DNA from: JBLIOB01 sp047639575
GTDB taxonomy: Bacteria > Bacteroidota > Bacteroidia > Flavobacteriales_D > Parvicellaceae
NCBI GenBank assembly: GCA_047639575.1
Contig: JBLIOB010000009.1
Coordinates: forward strand, 1-36,813
Length of the DNA stretch: 36,813 nucleotides
Direction of reading: 5' to 3'
The notes below the pieces were generated by a model. The model made no database searches, was not told the origin of the DNA, and was given only the letters and a program-made list of their open reading frames with translations. Of this stretch, positions 7,283-15,162 are shown one piece after another (position 1 is the first letter of the stretch; each line of letters begins with the position of its first letter). A program made the position numbers and the translations under genes.

Positions 7283-7676
7283 GTTTTGAGTTCACTTTTA
7301 GTTGAAGTAGCATAAATGAAATCACGTAAAATTGTTTGGTAATCTTCACCTGCCTCTTTGATATCATCATCAAAGTCATATATCCAAATTACCTCAACAA
7401 TCTTTCCTTCTTCTTGAAGTCCAAGAGCTACTCGAAACAAGTTTAATAAGATTCGGGAAGTTGAGGTATTAAAATAATGTAAATCTATGGATAAGTTAAT
7501 TTTAGGATGACTTGTTCTTCCAAACTCCTCCAACCATTTCTTAACTGGCACAAAAAATTCTAACGCATCCTCTGGAACGCAATTACCTTTTATTTCAACT
7601 TATCCATCTGCCATAAGGCAATCAATAGATGGTGTTTTTTGGTAGCTGGTAATATTAAATCAATGTCCTCATCCAT
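7222..7676 (-). pseudogene. SiaC-family (DUF1987) pseudogene
   Basis: From an ATG at 7676 the minus strand reads MDEDIDLILPATK and then shifts frame in an A-run. It continues as PSIDCLMADG, an in-frame TAA, VEIKGNCVPEDALEFF and PVKKWLEEFG, then LHYFNTSTSRILLNLFR and IYDFDDDIKEAGEDYQTIL. This is the SiaC/DUF1987 fold, a small STAS-like phosphoprotein regulated by a SiaB-type kinase and SiaA-type phosphatase. The phospho-site Thr in the YxNTS motif is retained. The last 25 or so residues of the open frame are only the antisense of the IS481 remnant. There are thus three lesions: a frameshift, a nonsense codon and a truncation by the insertion. The intact paralogue is directly upstream. Confidence 0.75.
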
Positions 7677-7690
7677 AACGGCTAAGTGTG

Positions 7691-8119
7691 TTAGTTAAAA
7701 TTTAAAGTTTTTAAATCAGGAACTTCGTGCATGCTGATGGTGCAGCGAACAATTTCTTGGTAATATGCTCCTTGTGTTTTCATTTCGTCATCTCCAGTTT
7801 CAAAATACCACTCTATATGAACCAACGAATCCAATCCGACCATTGTACTTAAGGTTGATATCATTCTAGAAATCATTACACTAGAGCCACTATTAATATA
7901 TTCAAGCGCGAGGACAACCGTAGTTTTCTTTTGCGGAGCTAATCCATACTCTTGCAACCAGCGACTAAGACTCCAGTAAAACTTGACGCTATCTTCAGTT
8001 ATTGAACGTCCATGAATAACAACGGTTCCTTTTTCTTTGCTGAGATTTATGAATGGCGTTGATTCTGTCGCTTCAATAACAACATTCACGTATTCAAAAT
8101 CAAATGGATCTTTATTCAT
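7691..8119 (-). CDS. SiaC-family regulatory phosphoprotein (DUF1987)
   Basis: This encodes 142 residues. It has the DUF1987 layout: an N-terminal strand with ATESTPFINLS, VIHGRSITEDSVKFYWSLSRW at the first helix, LALEYINSGSSVMISRM around the phosphorylation site, and HIEWYFETGDDEM near the end. In the Pseudomonas SiaABCD system the equivalent YLNTSS Thr is phosphorylated by SiaB and dephosphorylated by SiaA; here the position is Ser or Gly (YINSGSS). The protein would be a cytoplasmic partner-switching regulator. No SiaA-, SiaB- or SiaD-like gene is in the window. It is 14 nt upstream of the dead paralogue, and the two probably arose by tandem duplication. Confidence 0.8.
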   Translation of the reverse strand: MNKDPFDFEYVNVVIEATESTPFINLSKEKGTVVIHGRSITEDSVKFYWSLSRWLQEYGLAPQKKTTVVLALEYINSGSSVMISRMISTLSTMVGLDSLVHIEWYFETGDDEMKTQGAYYQEIVRCTISMHEVPDLKTLNFN

Positions 8120-8317
8120 TAAGTAAGAGAGGTCAGAATTTCTACTTCCTAAATATACTTAATTTTCCTGGGGAATTACTTTATTCAGAATCCAATCACT
8201 AAGGTGCTTTTAAAAAGCATTTCTATTACCTTCGTCCTCAAATTATTAGCATAAGATGATAATGCTACTGTTTTAAGAATGAAATATTACCCTTTAATTA
8301 CTCGAAAGAACGATAAC

Positions 8318-9325
8318 ATGAAAGACTTTATTCAAAACCTACCAAAAGCAGAACTTCACTTGCACATTGAGGGCACATTTGAGCCAGAATTAATGTTTGA
8401 AATTGCCCAAAGAAATAATATCGCTCTTAAATATGAATCGATAGAAGAACTTAAAAAAGCCTATTCTTTTGACTGTCTACAAGACTTTTTAGACATCTAT
8501 TACCAAGGAGCTGGCGTATTAATCAATGAAATAGATTTCTATGATTTAACCTATAGTTATCTGCAAAAGTGCGCAGACCAAAACGTACGCCATACGGAGA
8601 TCATGTTCGATCCTCAGACTCATACGGAAAGAGGAGTTAAGTTTGAAACGGTAATTAATGGAATCCACAAAGCTATCGAAGATGCAAAAACAAACCTGGG
8701 GGTTTCAGCCCTTCTAATAATGAGCTATCTAAGGCATCTTTCTGAAGAAAGTGCCTTTGAAACATTAGCGCAATCGATCCCTTTTAAAGATAAAATTAAG
8801 GCTGTCGGATTAGACTCTTCAGAAAAAGGAAATCCCCCAGTTAAGTTTAAAAATGTTTTTGAAGCATCGGTAAAAGAAGGATACATTCCGGTTGCACATG
8901 CTGGAGAAGAAGGTGATGCTGACTATGTTTGGGAAGCGCTAGACATTTTAAAAATAGTTCGTATTGATCATGGAAATAATTGTCTACAAGATCAATTACT
9001 AGTTGACGAAATTATAAAAAGAGATCTTGCTTTAACGGTTTGCCCATTATCAAACACCGCACTTCAAGTGGTAGCTGATTTAAAAGATCATCCCTTAAAG
9101 AAAATGATGGAACTTGGACTAAAGCCAACCATCAATTCTGACGACCCAGCCTATTTCGGAGGGCAAGTCAATAAAAACTATGAAGACACGCAAGAGGCAT
9201 TAGGGTTGTCGAAAAAAGAACTCTATGAATTGGCCAAGAACTCTTTTACGTATTCTTTTTTATCGGAATCGGAAAAATCAGCAAGAATAGCAGAACTGGA
9301 TGTTTTTTATAAGTCCAACTCATAA
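8318..9325 (+). CDS. Adenine deaminase (adenosine deaminase superfamily)
   Basis: This encodes 335 residues from the ATG at 8318; the frame extends to an ATG at 8279, but the added 13 residues precede the normal family start. It hydrolyses adenine to hypoxanthine and ammonia in purine salvage, in the cytoplasm. The metal ligands appear in AELHLHIEGT (His14, His16), in the HAGEEGD segment with the following IDHG, and in NSDDPAYFGG. The segments FDPQTHTERGV and GLDSSEKGNPP are typical of the adenine-specific branch (PA0148-like and fungal Aah1-like) and not of classical adenosine deaminase. Length is normal. It converges on the DUF58 gene with only 14 nt between. A hairpin at 8247-8267 precedes it and may end transcription from upstream. 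Confidence 0.85.
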   Translation: MKDFIQNLPKAELHLHIEGTFEPELMFEIAQRNNIALKYESIEELKKAYSFDCLQDFLDIYYQGAGVLINEIDFYDLTYSYLQKCADQNVRHTEIMFDPQTHTERGVKFETVINGIHKAIEDAKTNLGVSALLIMSYLRHLSEESAFETLAQSIPFKDKIKAVGLDSSEKGNPPVKFKNVFEASVKEGYIPVAHAGEEGDADYVWEALDILKIVRIDHGNNCLQDQLLVDEIIKRDLALTVCPLSNTALQVVADLKDHPLKKMMELGLKPTINSDDPAYFGGQVNKNYEDTQEALGLSKKELYELAKNSFTYSFLSESEKSARIAELDVFYKSNS

Positions 9326-9339
9326 TTTGAACTTAGGGA

Positions 9340-10257
9340 TTACATCATCTTCTGACGCTTGATCAAATATTGCAGCAGAATATGGTCGTACCCACCATTA
9401 ATGTCACAGTCTACAAAATCGATCATGTAGTGCCCGCATTTCAATTTTAGCGCCTTTTTCTTAGAATCAGCTAGCTTATGGAACGCTTCTCTATATTGGT
9501 TGGGATTAAGCTTAATCTCTTCACCAGACTCCATATCTACAAAGGTATAAGGCCTGTTCTCAAAATTTAGATTCACTTCCTTCGCTTCATCTCTTACATG
9601 AAATATTATTACTTCATGTTTAGCATGCCTCAAATGTTGCAGTGCAGAAAATATCTCATCGGTATCCTCCCCACTTAGCATATCACTGAATATGCAAACT
9701 AAACTCCGTCTCCCAATATTCTCTGCGATCACGTGTAAGTTTTCTGCTACTGAAGTTTTCTTGGCAGAACCGGGCTCGTAGTCATAGAGCATTTTCTCCA
9801 GTTCATTGTAAATGAACCTATGATGAGTCATACTATTTTTGGCAGGAGTATGTAATTCTAATTTATCTGAGAAGAAACTCAATCCAACAGCGTCTCGTTG
9901 TTTTCTAAATAAATACCCCAAGGTGGCCGCAGCATGTGCCGAAAAATTAATCTTATTCCAAGATTCACGATCAGGAAAGTACATGGAACTAGAAGCATCA
10001 ATCACTAACTGACATCGTAAGTTGGTTTCTTCCTCATAACGCTTTACATACAACTTGTCCGTTCTAGCATATAATTTCCAATCAATATGCTTGGTTGATT
10101 CCCCTTGATTGTAGGCTCTGTGCTCAGCAAATTCTACTGAAAAACCATGAAATGGACTTTTGTGCATCCCAGTAATGAAACCTTCCACAGCTTGTTTCGC
10201 GAGAAACTCTAATCCGCCTAAGGATCTAATTTGTTGTCTATCTAATAGTCTTTGCAC
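9340..10257 (-). CDS. DUF58 domain protein
   Basis: This encodes 305 residues. The DUF58 signature lies near residues 55-80: YNQGESTKHIDWKLYARTDK, then LYVKRYEEE. It is followed by a von Willebrand A-like region with VIDASSSM (a MIDAS-like D-x-S-x-S) at about 87-94. There is no transmembrane segment, so it is cytosolic. In Bacteroidota such proteins usually accompany a MoxR AAA ATPase and VWA membrane proteins (the aerotolerance BatA-E type cluster). None of those is next to it here, so it stands alone. Its function is unproven; it is thought to assist chaperone or maturation complexes. Its start is separated by about 95 nt of AT-rich DNA from the divergent methyltransferase gene. Confidence 0.85.
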   Translation of the reverse strand: MQRLLDRQQIRSLGGLEFLAKQAVEGFITGMHKSPFHGFSVEFAEHRAYNQGESTKHIDWKLYARTDKLYVKRYEEETNLRCQLVIDASSSMYFPDRESWNKINFSAHAAATLGYLFRKQRDAVGLSFFSDKLELHTPAKNSMTHHRFIYNELEKMLYDYEPGSAKKTSVAENLHVIAENIGRRSLVCIFSDMLSGEDTDEIFSALQHLRHAKHEVIIFHVRDEAKEVNLNFENRPYTFVDMESGEEIKLNPNQYREAFHKLADSKKKALKLKCGHYMIDFVDCDINGGYDHILLQYLIKRQKMM

Positions 10258-10351
10258 TTTCTAAATGTAATATTCTTTTTACTTTAACAATCTAATATAA
10301 TAGTACTTCTCTAACGTAAAAAAGTTCATTTAAGCATTTTTAAATTTATCA

Positions 10352-10951
10352 ATGAGTACCAATTTCAACTTAGAATTAATTAAATCATTGGATATCTATT
10401 TGCTAGCGCATTTAATTTCAGCGAACTACAGAAATGATATCAAAGTTTTGGATGTCGGATCCGGCAGCGGAAGGAATGCATTATTTTTCTTAGAAAATGG
10501 ATTTGACATTGAATGTATTGACTCGAATTCCAATAGTATTCATTCTTGTCAAGAAAAATGGCCACAATTTGCTTCTAACTTCAAAAATGTAAGTATTGAA
10601 GATTACGAGAGTCCTTTAGACAGTTTCGATCTAATTATTTCAAACGCAGTTCTTCATTTTGTAAAAAGTCATTCTGAATTTTATTTTCAGATTAGTAAGA
10701 TGATTCAATGCTTGATACCCGGTGGTGTTATTTTCATTCGTATGACCACAGATATTGGAATGGAAGGAAAAGCACAAGAAATAAAAAATGGAACGCATCA
10801 ACTATTGGATGGAAGTACCAGATACCTACTAAACAAAAGTATGATTGAAAAAGTAGAATCAGATTTTGGTTTAATCAGAGTGCAACCGCTAAAAACGGTA
10901 GTTGTAGACGAACAAAGATCCATGTTAGTATGGTGTCTTCGAAAAAAATGA
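10352..10951 (+). CDS. Small class I SAM-dependent methyltransferase
   Basis: This encodes 199 residues. The Rossmann SAM-binding motif I is VLDVGSGSGRNALFF at about residues 33-47, with ECID at the end of strand 2 and LIISNAVLHFV as the motif IV/post-motif region near 93-103. The gene resembles TehB/UbiE-like small methyltransferases. The substrate cannot be read from the sequence. It is monocistronic, divergent from the DUF58 gene and followed by about 210 nt before the ECF sigma gene. The early GSGSGRNALFFLENG wording is close to TehB (tellurite resistance) relatives, but that is not strong enough for a symbol. Confidence 0.8.
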   Translation: MSTNFNLELIKSLDIYLLAHLISANYRNDIKVLDVGSGSGRNALFFLENGFDIECIDSNSNSIHSCQEKWPQFASNFKNVSIEDYESPLDSFDLIISNAVLHFVKSHSEFYFQISKMIQCLIPGGVIFIRMTTDIGMEGKAQEIKNGTHQLLDGSTRYLLNKSMIEKVESDFGLIRVQPLKTVVVDEQRSMLVWCLRKK

Positions 10952-11152
10952 AGGAATAGCGCAACAAAACCACAGGTTTTCACGTATAGAACGTAGCTTT
11001 CTATTAATACCGCCAAATTTCAATAGTTTTTCAGCCCCCAATTTCACGATAATCACTTGTATTAAAACCAGTTACCTCGTTGGAGACATTTTTTTTGTCA
11101 CTAGACGTGTTACTTTTTAGTTGATTGATGTTATAAAGACGAAATCAATAGA

Positions 11153-11159
11153 AAGGAGT
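11153..11159 (+). promoter_or_regulatory. Strong Shine-Dalgarno before the ECF sigma gene
   Basis: AAGGAGTG ends 3-4 nt before the ATG at 11164. Most genes in this window have no recognisable Shine-Dalgarno sequence, which is usual for Bacteroidota. A near-consensus site here decides the start codon and suggests unusually efficient or specially regulated translation. The spacing is short. Confidence 0.5.
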
Positions 11160-11163
11160 GTAA

Positions 11164-11760
11164 ATGTTAACCCTAAATTCTTCGGAGTACATGCAGACAC
11201 AGAGTAGGTATCATAAGACAAAAGATCAGCTTTTGGAAGAGAACTCATATGTTGAGGCCTCAAAAACCAATCCCGCAAAGTTTGAATACTTGTATAATAA
11301 GTATCACGAACAGATCTTTAGATATATACATCAGCGTATGGACGACAAAGATTTAGCTTTTGACGTTACATCTCAGGTGTTTATGAAAGCACTAACTAAC
11401 ATTCATAAATATCAGTTTAGAGGAGTGCCTTTTGCATCTTGGCTATATAGAATAGCAAAGAGCGAAGTATATCAATCCTTTAAAGAGAGTAACAAATCAA
11501 GAACAGTTAACATAGAAACGACCCAAGTCTACGACATCATAGAAGAACTAGACGAGGACCGAAACGAAGAACTCAGGGAACAGGTTATTGAATTAATTGG
11601 TGACCTACCCGACAAAGATCTTCAACTCATAGAAATGAGGTATTTCGAAAAACGTTCCTATAAAGAAATCGGTGAAATATTAGATATGACCGAAAATAAC
11701 GCGAAAGTTAGAGCCTATCGGATTCTCAAGAAACTTCAAAAACAATTCCGAATGGAATAA
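11164..11760 (+). CDS. ECF-type RNA polymerase sigma factor (copy 1)
   Basis: This encodes 198 residues. Region 2 spans about 38-105 with YLYNKYHEQIFRYI, DVTSQVFMKALTNI and the promoter-melting area YQFRGVPFASWLY. Region 4 spans about 142-195 with LIEMRYFEKRSYKEIGEIL and the recognition helix TENNAKVRAYRILKKL. It should direct core polymerase to a small regulon. It is followed after 5 nt by a single-pass membrane protein gene, the usual sigma/anti-sigma order. The closest relative visible is the factor at 30367-30960: the stretches DVTSQVFxKAxTNIxKYQFRGVPF and MRYFEKRxxKE are shared. No downstream SusCD genes are present, so it is not the usual Bacteroidota polysaccharide-utilisation type. 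The start is supported by the adjacent Shine-Dalgarno. Confidence 0.9.
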   Translation: MLTLNSSEYMQTQSRYHKTKDQLLEENSYVEASKTNPAKFEYLYNKYHEQIFRYIHQRMDDKDLAFDVTSQVFMKALTNIHKYQFRGVPFASWLYRIAKSEVYQSFKESNKSRTVNIETTQVYDIIEELDEDRNEELREQVIELIGDLPDKDLQLIEMRYFEKRSYKEIGEILDMTENNAKVRAYRILKKLQKQFRME

Positions 11761-11765
11761 TAATC

Positions 11766-13541
11766 ATGGAAGAGAGAAAGATTAACATTGACAGAGAGCC
11801 TATTACATCAGCGGAAATCGCCACAAGAAAAGATTTTCAAAACGTACTCTCAGGTGCCACACCCCCAGGAATCATAGGAGGAAAGCCGCCTTTTTATAAA
11901 ACAGGATGGTTCGGAACCACAGTAGCAGGAATTGCAATTGTTGTTACCACTACCCTAGCCACAATTATGCTTAGTGAAGAAGATCCTTTAAAAGATCAGG
12001 TCCTTACTAATAATGGACCATTCGAAGATCCAATCGCATACAACGAAGATACTCCTTGCGTCACTTCTTTATTAGAAGAGCAAGATGTTAAATACGCTTC
12101 ATATGTTGTTAATGCGGATGAAGGTGGAACCATAACTCATACAACAGGATCAGAATTGAACATCCCACAGCATGCTTTTATTGATGTGAATGGTGATGAA
12201 GTTTCTGGAGATATCGAAATAAGGTACCGTGAATTTCACGATCAATTAGACATCTTGTTTAGCGGTATTCCAATGACATACGATTCGGCCGGAACAACCT
12301 ACAACTTTGAGTCGGCTGGAATGCTGGAAATTCAAGGATATCAAAATGGAACCCCTGTTTACATCAAACCGGAACAGCCGCTTGAAGTGCGCATGCAGTC
12401 TAATAATCCAAGCCCAGTATTTAATCTTTATAACCTGGATGAAGGAAACGAGAAGTGGGACTATATTGGTAAAGATAAAATCGTGATTCAAGAACCAGAA
12501 GACGGGTTAGCAGATAATCTTTCAATGGACGAGATCATGAAGAAGCCAGAATTAGTAAAAAGCCAAAGCAAAATTGACGTATTGGCTGATGAAACAGACG
12601 TAAAACTTGGCGAACATCAAGTTTCTCAAAAATCTGTTGGACAATGGACTAAAAAGGAACCGTCTAAACCAAATAAAATCAATCCAAACAACAACAAGTT
12701 TGACTTAGATGTTGATGCAAAACAATTCCCTGAATTAACGGTATATGAAAATGTGAAATTCGAGGTTCCTTCATCAGACAAATCTTTTACACCAGATGTG
12801 TACTCGATCAATTGGCCAGAAGCAGAAGTCACTGAAAAGGAGAAAGGCAAGATTTACAACCTTAAACTTACGAATGGAAGTGATGTGAGAAACTTCGATG
12901 TGTATCCAGTTTTTGAAGGCGCAAGCTATACTCAAGCCATGCAAATTTTCAATTCCAAATTTGAAAAATATAATCAACAACTTCAAAAAAGGACAAAACT
13001 TGAAAAGGAAAAGAAAGCGCTTTACCAGTCGAAACTTTCGGAATGGGAAAAAGCTCGAGCTGAACAGGCAATACTAGTTGCCCAGTATAGATCTGAAACA
13101 GGTTTCAACGGAGGTGGTGAAGATGGAAAACCAAAAGAAAGAGTTAGCACCAGAACCAAAATTGCAAGAGTTTTTGCAGTTTTTACGTTCGGAATCTGGA
13201 ATGCAGATTGTACAATTCCAGCTAGACCAAAAGGACAAAAAGTAATGGCGAAATTTGTTGATGAACGATCAGAGCCAGTTCTTTTAAGTCATATACAACT
13301 AATTGAAAGAAGTAGAAATTCAGTTTATAACATAGCCAGCACCGAATTTGACAAACTAAAATGGGATCCTAGTGAAGACAACGTGTTCGTTGGCGTAACT
13401 CCAACTGGAAGAGTTGGTTACGTGAACTCTGAATATGTAAAAAGTATCCCAGAGGGTGAAAAAAGACATACGTTCAAGCTAAAAATGCTAGACGGAAGAA
13501 GCATGTCTCCTGAAGAACTTAGAAGACAAATTAATATTTAA
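11766..13541 (+). CDS. Single-pass membrane protein, probable anti-sigma partner (copy 1)
   Basis: This encodes 591 residues. A cytoplasmic N-terminus of about 45 residues (KINIDREPITSAEI then RKDFQNVL) is followed by FYKTGWFG and one transmembrane helix at about 48-69, then a large extracytoplasmic part. That part contains IRYREFHDQLDILFSGIPM and FESAGMLEI at about 155-200, then a long charged region with helix around 400-450. It has the layout of a membrane anti-sigma factor: a short sigma-binding N-terminus and an external sensor. No known anti-sigma motif (such as HxxxCxxC) is present. The paralogue at 30947-32464 keeps the N-terminus, the TGxF motif before the helix, and the FxDF..GIPM..ESAGM block. 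Function is inferred from position and layout. Confidence 0.75.
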   Translation: MEERKINIDREPITSAEIATRKDFQNVLSGATPPGIIGGKPPFYKTGWFGTTVAGIAIVVTTTLATIMLSEEDPLKDQVLTNNGPFEDPIAYNEDTPCVTSLLEEQDVKYASYVVNADEGGTITHTTGSELNIPQHAFIDVNGDEVSGDIEIRYREFHDQLDILFSGIPMTYDSAGTTYNFESAGMLEIQGYQNGTPVYIKPEQPLEVRMQSNNPSPVFNLYNLDEGNEKWDYIGKDKIVIQEPEDGLADNLSMDEIMKKPELVKSQSKIDVLADETDVKLGEHQVSQKSVGQWTKKEPSKPNKINPNNNKFDLDVDAKQFPELTVYENVKFEVPSSDKSFTPDVYSINWPEAEVTEKEKGKIYNLKLTNGSDVRNFDVYPVFEGASYTQAMQIFNSKFEKYNQQLQKRTKLEKEKKALYQSKLSEWEKARAEQAILVAQYRSETGFNGGGEDGKPKERVSTRTKIARVFAVFTFGIWNADCTIPARPKGQKVMAKFVDERSEPVLLSHIQLIERSRNSVYNIASTEFDKLKWDPSEDNVFVGVTPTGRVGYVNSEYVKSIPEGEKRHTFKLKMLDGRSMSPEELRRQINI

Positions 13542-13627
13542 GGTTTAGACCCTGTTTTTTCTAACTATATCTCTTGGTTTTTTGCTTCCTTGCTTTAATC
13601 GAGAGACCATGTAAGAAAAGACCAAAT

Positions 13628-13812
13628 CTAGTTTTTAGCAATAAAAACTAGCTGGCTCTGAACGAAAGCCATTTAATGTCTAAAGCACATTATATAAAGT
13701 TTGCATTTGCAAACTGGTGGGGAGCTTTCGTTCAGTATGCCCGTTACACTTGAGTCAAGTTAAGTGTGGCATTGCCTGTTTCAATCCGACTTACGGATAG
13801 GAACAGGTTTTT
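13628..13812 (+). ncRNA. Candidate structured leader RNA or small RNA with four hairpins
   Basis: Four hairpins stand in a row. (1) CTAGTTTTTA 13628-13637 pairs perfectly with TAAAAACTAG 13642-13651 around a GCAA tetraloop. (2) CTGAACGAAAGC 13658-13669 pairs perfectly with GCTTTCGTTCAG 13724-13735, enclosing AGTTTGC/GCAAACT (13698-13704/13709-13715). (3) TGCC and ACACTT (13738-13741, 13746-13751) pair with AAGTGT and GGCA (13762-13771). (4) A terminator hairpin lies at 13775-13807. TGGCT at 13653-13657 could alternatively pair with AGCCA at 13667-13671, competing with stem 2. The last hairpin is only about 23 nt before the start codon of the exported-protein operon, so an attenuated leader or riboswitch-like element is plausible. 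A separate small RNA ending there is also possible. No known RNA family was recognised. Confidence 0.5.
13775..13812 (+). terminator. Intrinsic terminator immediately before the exported-protein operon
   Basis: CCTGTT (13775-13780) pairs with AACAGG (13802-13807), with the inner stem TCCG (13785-13788) and CGGA (13794-13797), followed by TTTTT at 13808-13812. This matches a rho-independent terminator. It can end the sigma-factor transcript or act as an attenuator for the operon that starts at 13836. Confidence 0.65.
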
Positions 13813-13835
13813 AACGTTTATCTTTACCAGGCCAA

Positions 13836-14366
13836 ATGAAAAGAACTTTACTTACGTTACTCTCCATTACAGTGCTCAGCGCTGCCATTAGCCAAACTAG
13901 TGGCACTATTACAATTGGTAAATCAGACACTTCCGGAACCGACTCGATTGTAGCGAAGAATACGACTTCTTCAACGCCATCAAAAGCCCCATTACGCCAT
14001 ATTAACGGTTTGTTTTATTCAGATTGGGTTTCAGATCAAATTCGCGTTGGGAATTCAATCACTTACAAACAAACACGCTATTATTTCTATGTGACTTCAC
14101 AAGGGTCCGCGTACTTCTTTCGATCAGTTGGAAAGCCAAAAAAAGTGATGAAAATACTTTTAAAAGAACCTACTAAACTTGCAGAAGAAGCTGGGAAATA
14201 CGAGCTTAACGATGGAATTTTGTACATTGAGACTGGTTCAATTTCTGATAATAAAGTATTCCGGTATAGTGGAGAAGCAAATGCAACTAAGATCTGGATT
14301 GACGTTAAATCTGAGTATAGAAAAAAGCTTGAATTGGACCTTATGTTTAACAAGTTTATAGAATGA
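13836..14366 (+). CDS. Exported hypothetical protein, first gene of a four-gene operon
   Basis: This encodes 176 residues with a signal peptide (KRTLLTLLSITVLSAAISQ). Right after it comes SGTITIGKSDT, a motif that recurs in genes 2 and 4 of the operon (NGTIKIQKEKD, DGTIHVGKSKE). The rest is a beta-rich domain with RYYFYVTSQGSAYFF followed by KPKKVMKILLKEPTKLAEEA and GILYIETG. The same order (YFYF..GRLYQ, KPAKEILNL, SILLITP) is found in the fourth gene, so the two are paralogues. Family and function are unknown; location is periplasm or surface. Its TGA overlaps the next start in ATGA, which implies translational coupling. It begins about 23 nt after a terminator-like hairpin. Confidence 0.75.
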   Translation: MKRTLLTLLSITVLSAAISQTSGTITIGKSDTSGTDSIVAKNTTSSTPSKAPLRHINGLFYSDWVSDQIRVGNSITYKQTRYYFYVTSQGSAYFFRSVGKPKKVMKILLKEPTKLAEEAGKYELNDGILYIETGSISDNKVFRYSGEANATKIWIDVKSEYRKKLELDLMFNKFIE

Positions 14367-14767
14367 AAATATTCTTAGTGGCCCTACTCTCTTCAATATG
14401 TTCTGTTGGTTTTTCTCAGCATAATGGCACCATTAAAATTCAAAAAGAAAAGGATATGCGACATGCCGTAGTTCGATTTAACGGATTAGAGAATGGCGCT
14501 GTCTCACTGAGGACATACCTTACCGACAAATGCTTAGAGCCAAATTTAGGTGCGATCACTCAATTTGAAGTTATTGTAGAAGACGAAAAAGGAAATTGGG
14601 GGTGGATTAAAAACGATTCCGCTTGCTTTTCTGGTGAGAATTATCAAATTTTAGAAAAACTAGGTTCTGGATCACATTTAGAGTTTATTAATATCATTGG
14701 TCTAAACGATCAAGGTGTTAAAATTATCTACCCTGGTATGAAATTTGTTTTAGTAAAAAAATTATGA
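14363..14767 (+). CDS. Exported protein with a GldM C-terminal-like domain (operon gene 2)
   Basis: This encodes 134 residues with a signal peptide (KIFLVALLSSICSVGFSQ) and the operon motif NGTIKIQKEKD. The rest resembles the last periplasmic domain of GldM/PorM: TQFEVIVEDEKGNWG, a Cys-Phe turn (SACFSGE), then GSGSHLEFINIIGLNDQGVK and a closing strand MKFVLVKK. In GldM this domain sits at the top of the T9SS motor shaft. Here it is a stand-alone secreted protein with no membrane helix. The family assignment rests on pattern resemblance. The start overlaps the previous stop (ATGA), and its own stop overlaps the next start the same way. Confidence 0.7.
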   Translation: MKIFLVALLSSICSVGFSQHNGTIKIQKEKDMRHAVVRFNGLENGAVSLRTYLTDKCLEPNLGAITQFEVIVEDEKGNWGWIKNDSACFSGENYQILEKLGSGSHLEFINIIGLNDQGVKIIYPGMKFVLVKKL

Positions 14768-15162
14768 CGAAAAACACCCCACTTTTAGGAATGATGCTCA
14801 AAGTAGCATGCATCTCCATTTCAATATTATTTGTAACGAGCAGTTCTTTCGCTCAAGATGATACATTCCAGTATGCTTATAATGGCACCTGGGATGCAGG
14901 TAATGTAAAAGTAAATCCAGAAATTGAGTGCTTGGACGTGAAAAATGGAGTCCTTGCTTCATTTAAAATGATCTTGTTAATGAACGGTGGAACCAGTGTC
15001 CAAATGTTCGAAATTCAAGGTGGATGCTTTGGTGAAAAGGCAATGGCCGCAATTCAATCAGCCCCAGCAGGTACTCAAATTATGTTCAGCAATGTTCAAC
15101 AAGTTGGTGACGCAGGTGCTAGAATAGATGCTTCTAGCAAGAACTATATAATTATCGAGTAG
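14764..15162 (+). CDS. Exported protein with a GldM C-terminal-like domain (operon gene 3)
   Basis: This encodes 132 residues with a longer signal peptide (about residues 1-30, ending SSSFAQ). The mature part includes LASFKMILLMNGGTSVQMFE, then GGCFGEKAMAAIQSAPAGTQ and IMFSNVQQVGDAGAR. This is very close in pattern to the GldM fourth domain (SFKMILxxxxG...F...v..a+...pG..i.f.NI...g.dG). It matches gene 2 of the operon in the position of the Cys-Phe pair and the final strand. Only this one domain is present, so it is probably a soluble periplasmic or surface protein. It lacks the GTIxIxK motif of its three operon neighbours. It overlaps both neighbours by 1-4 nt. Confidence 0.7.
   Translation: MTKNTPLLGMMLKVACISISILFVTSSSFAQDDTFQYAYNGTWDAGNVKVNPEIECLDVKNGVLASFKMILLMNGGTSVQMFEIQGGCFGEKAMAAIQSAPAGTQIMFSNVQQVGDAGARIDASSKNYIIIE

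Noticed and set aside
8279..9325. Adenosine deaminase (add) as the specific name
   Set aside because: FDPQTHTERGV, LDSSEKG and DDPAYFGG are the pattern of the adenine deaminase branch, so adenine deaminase was preferred over adenosine deaminase.
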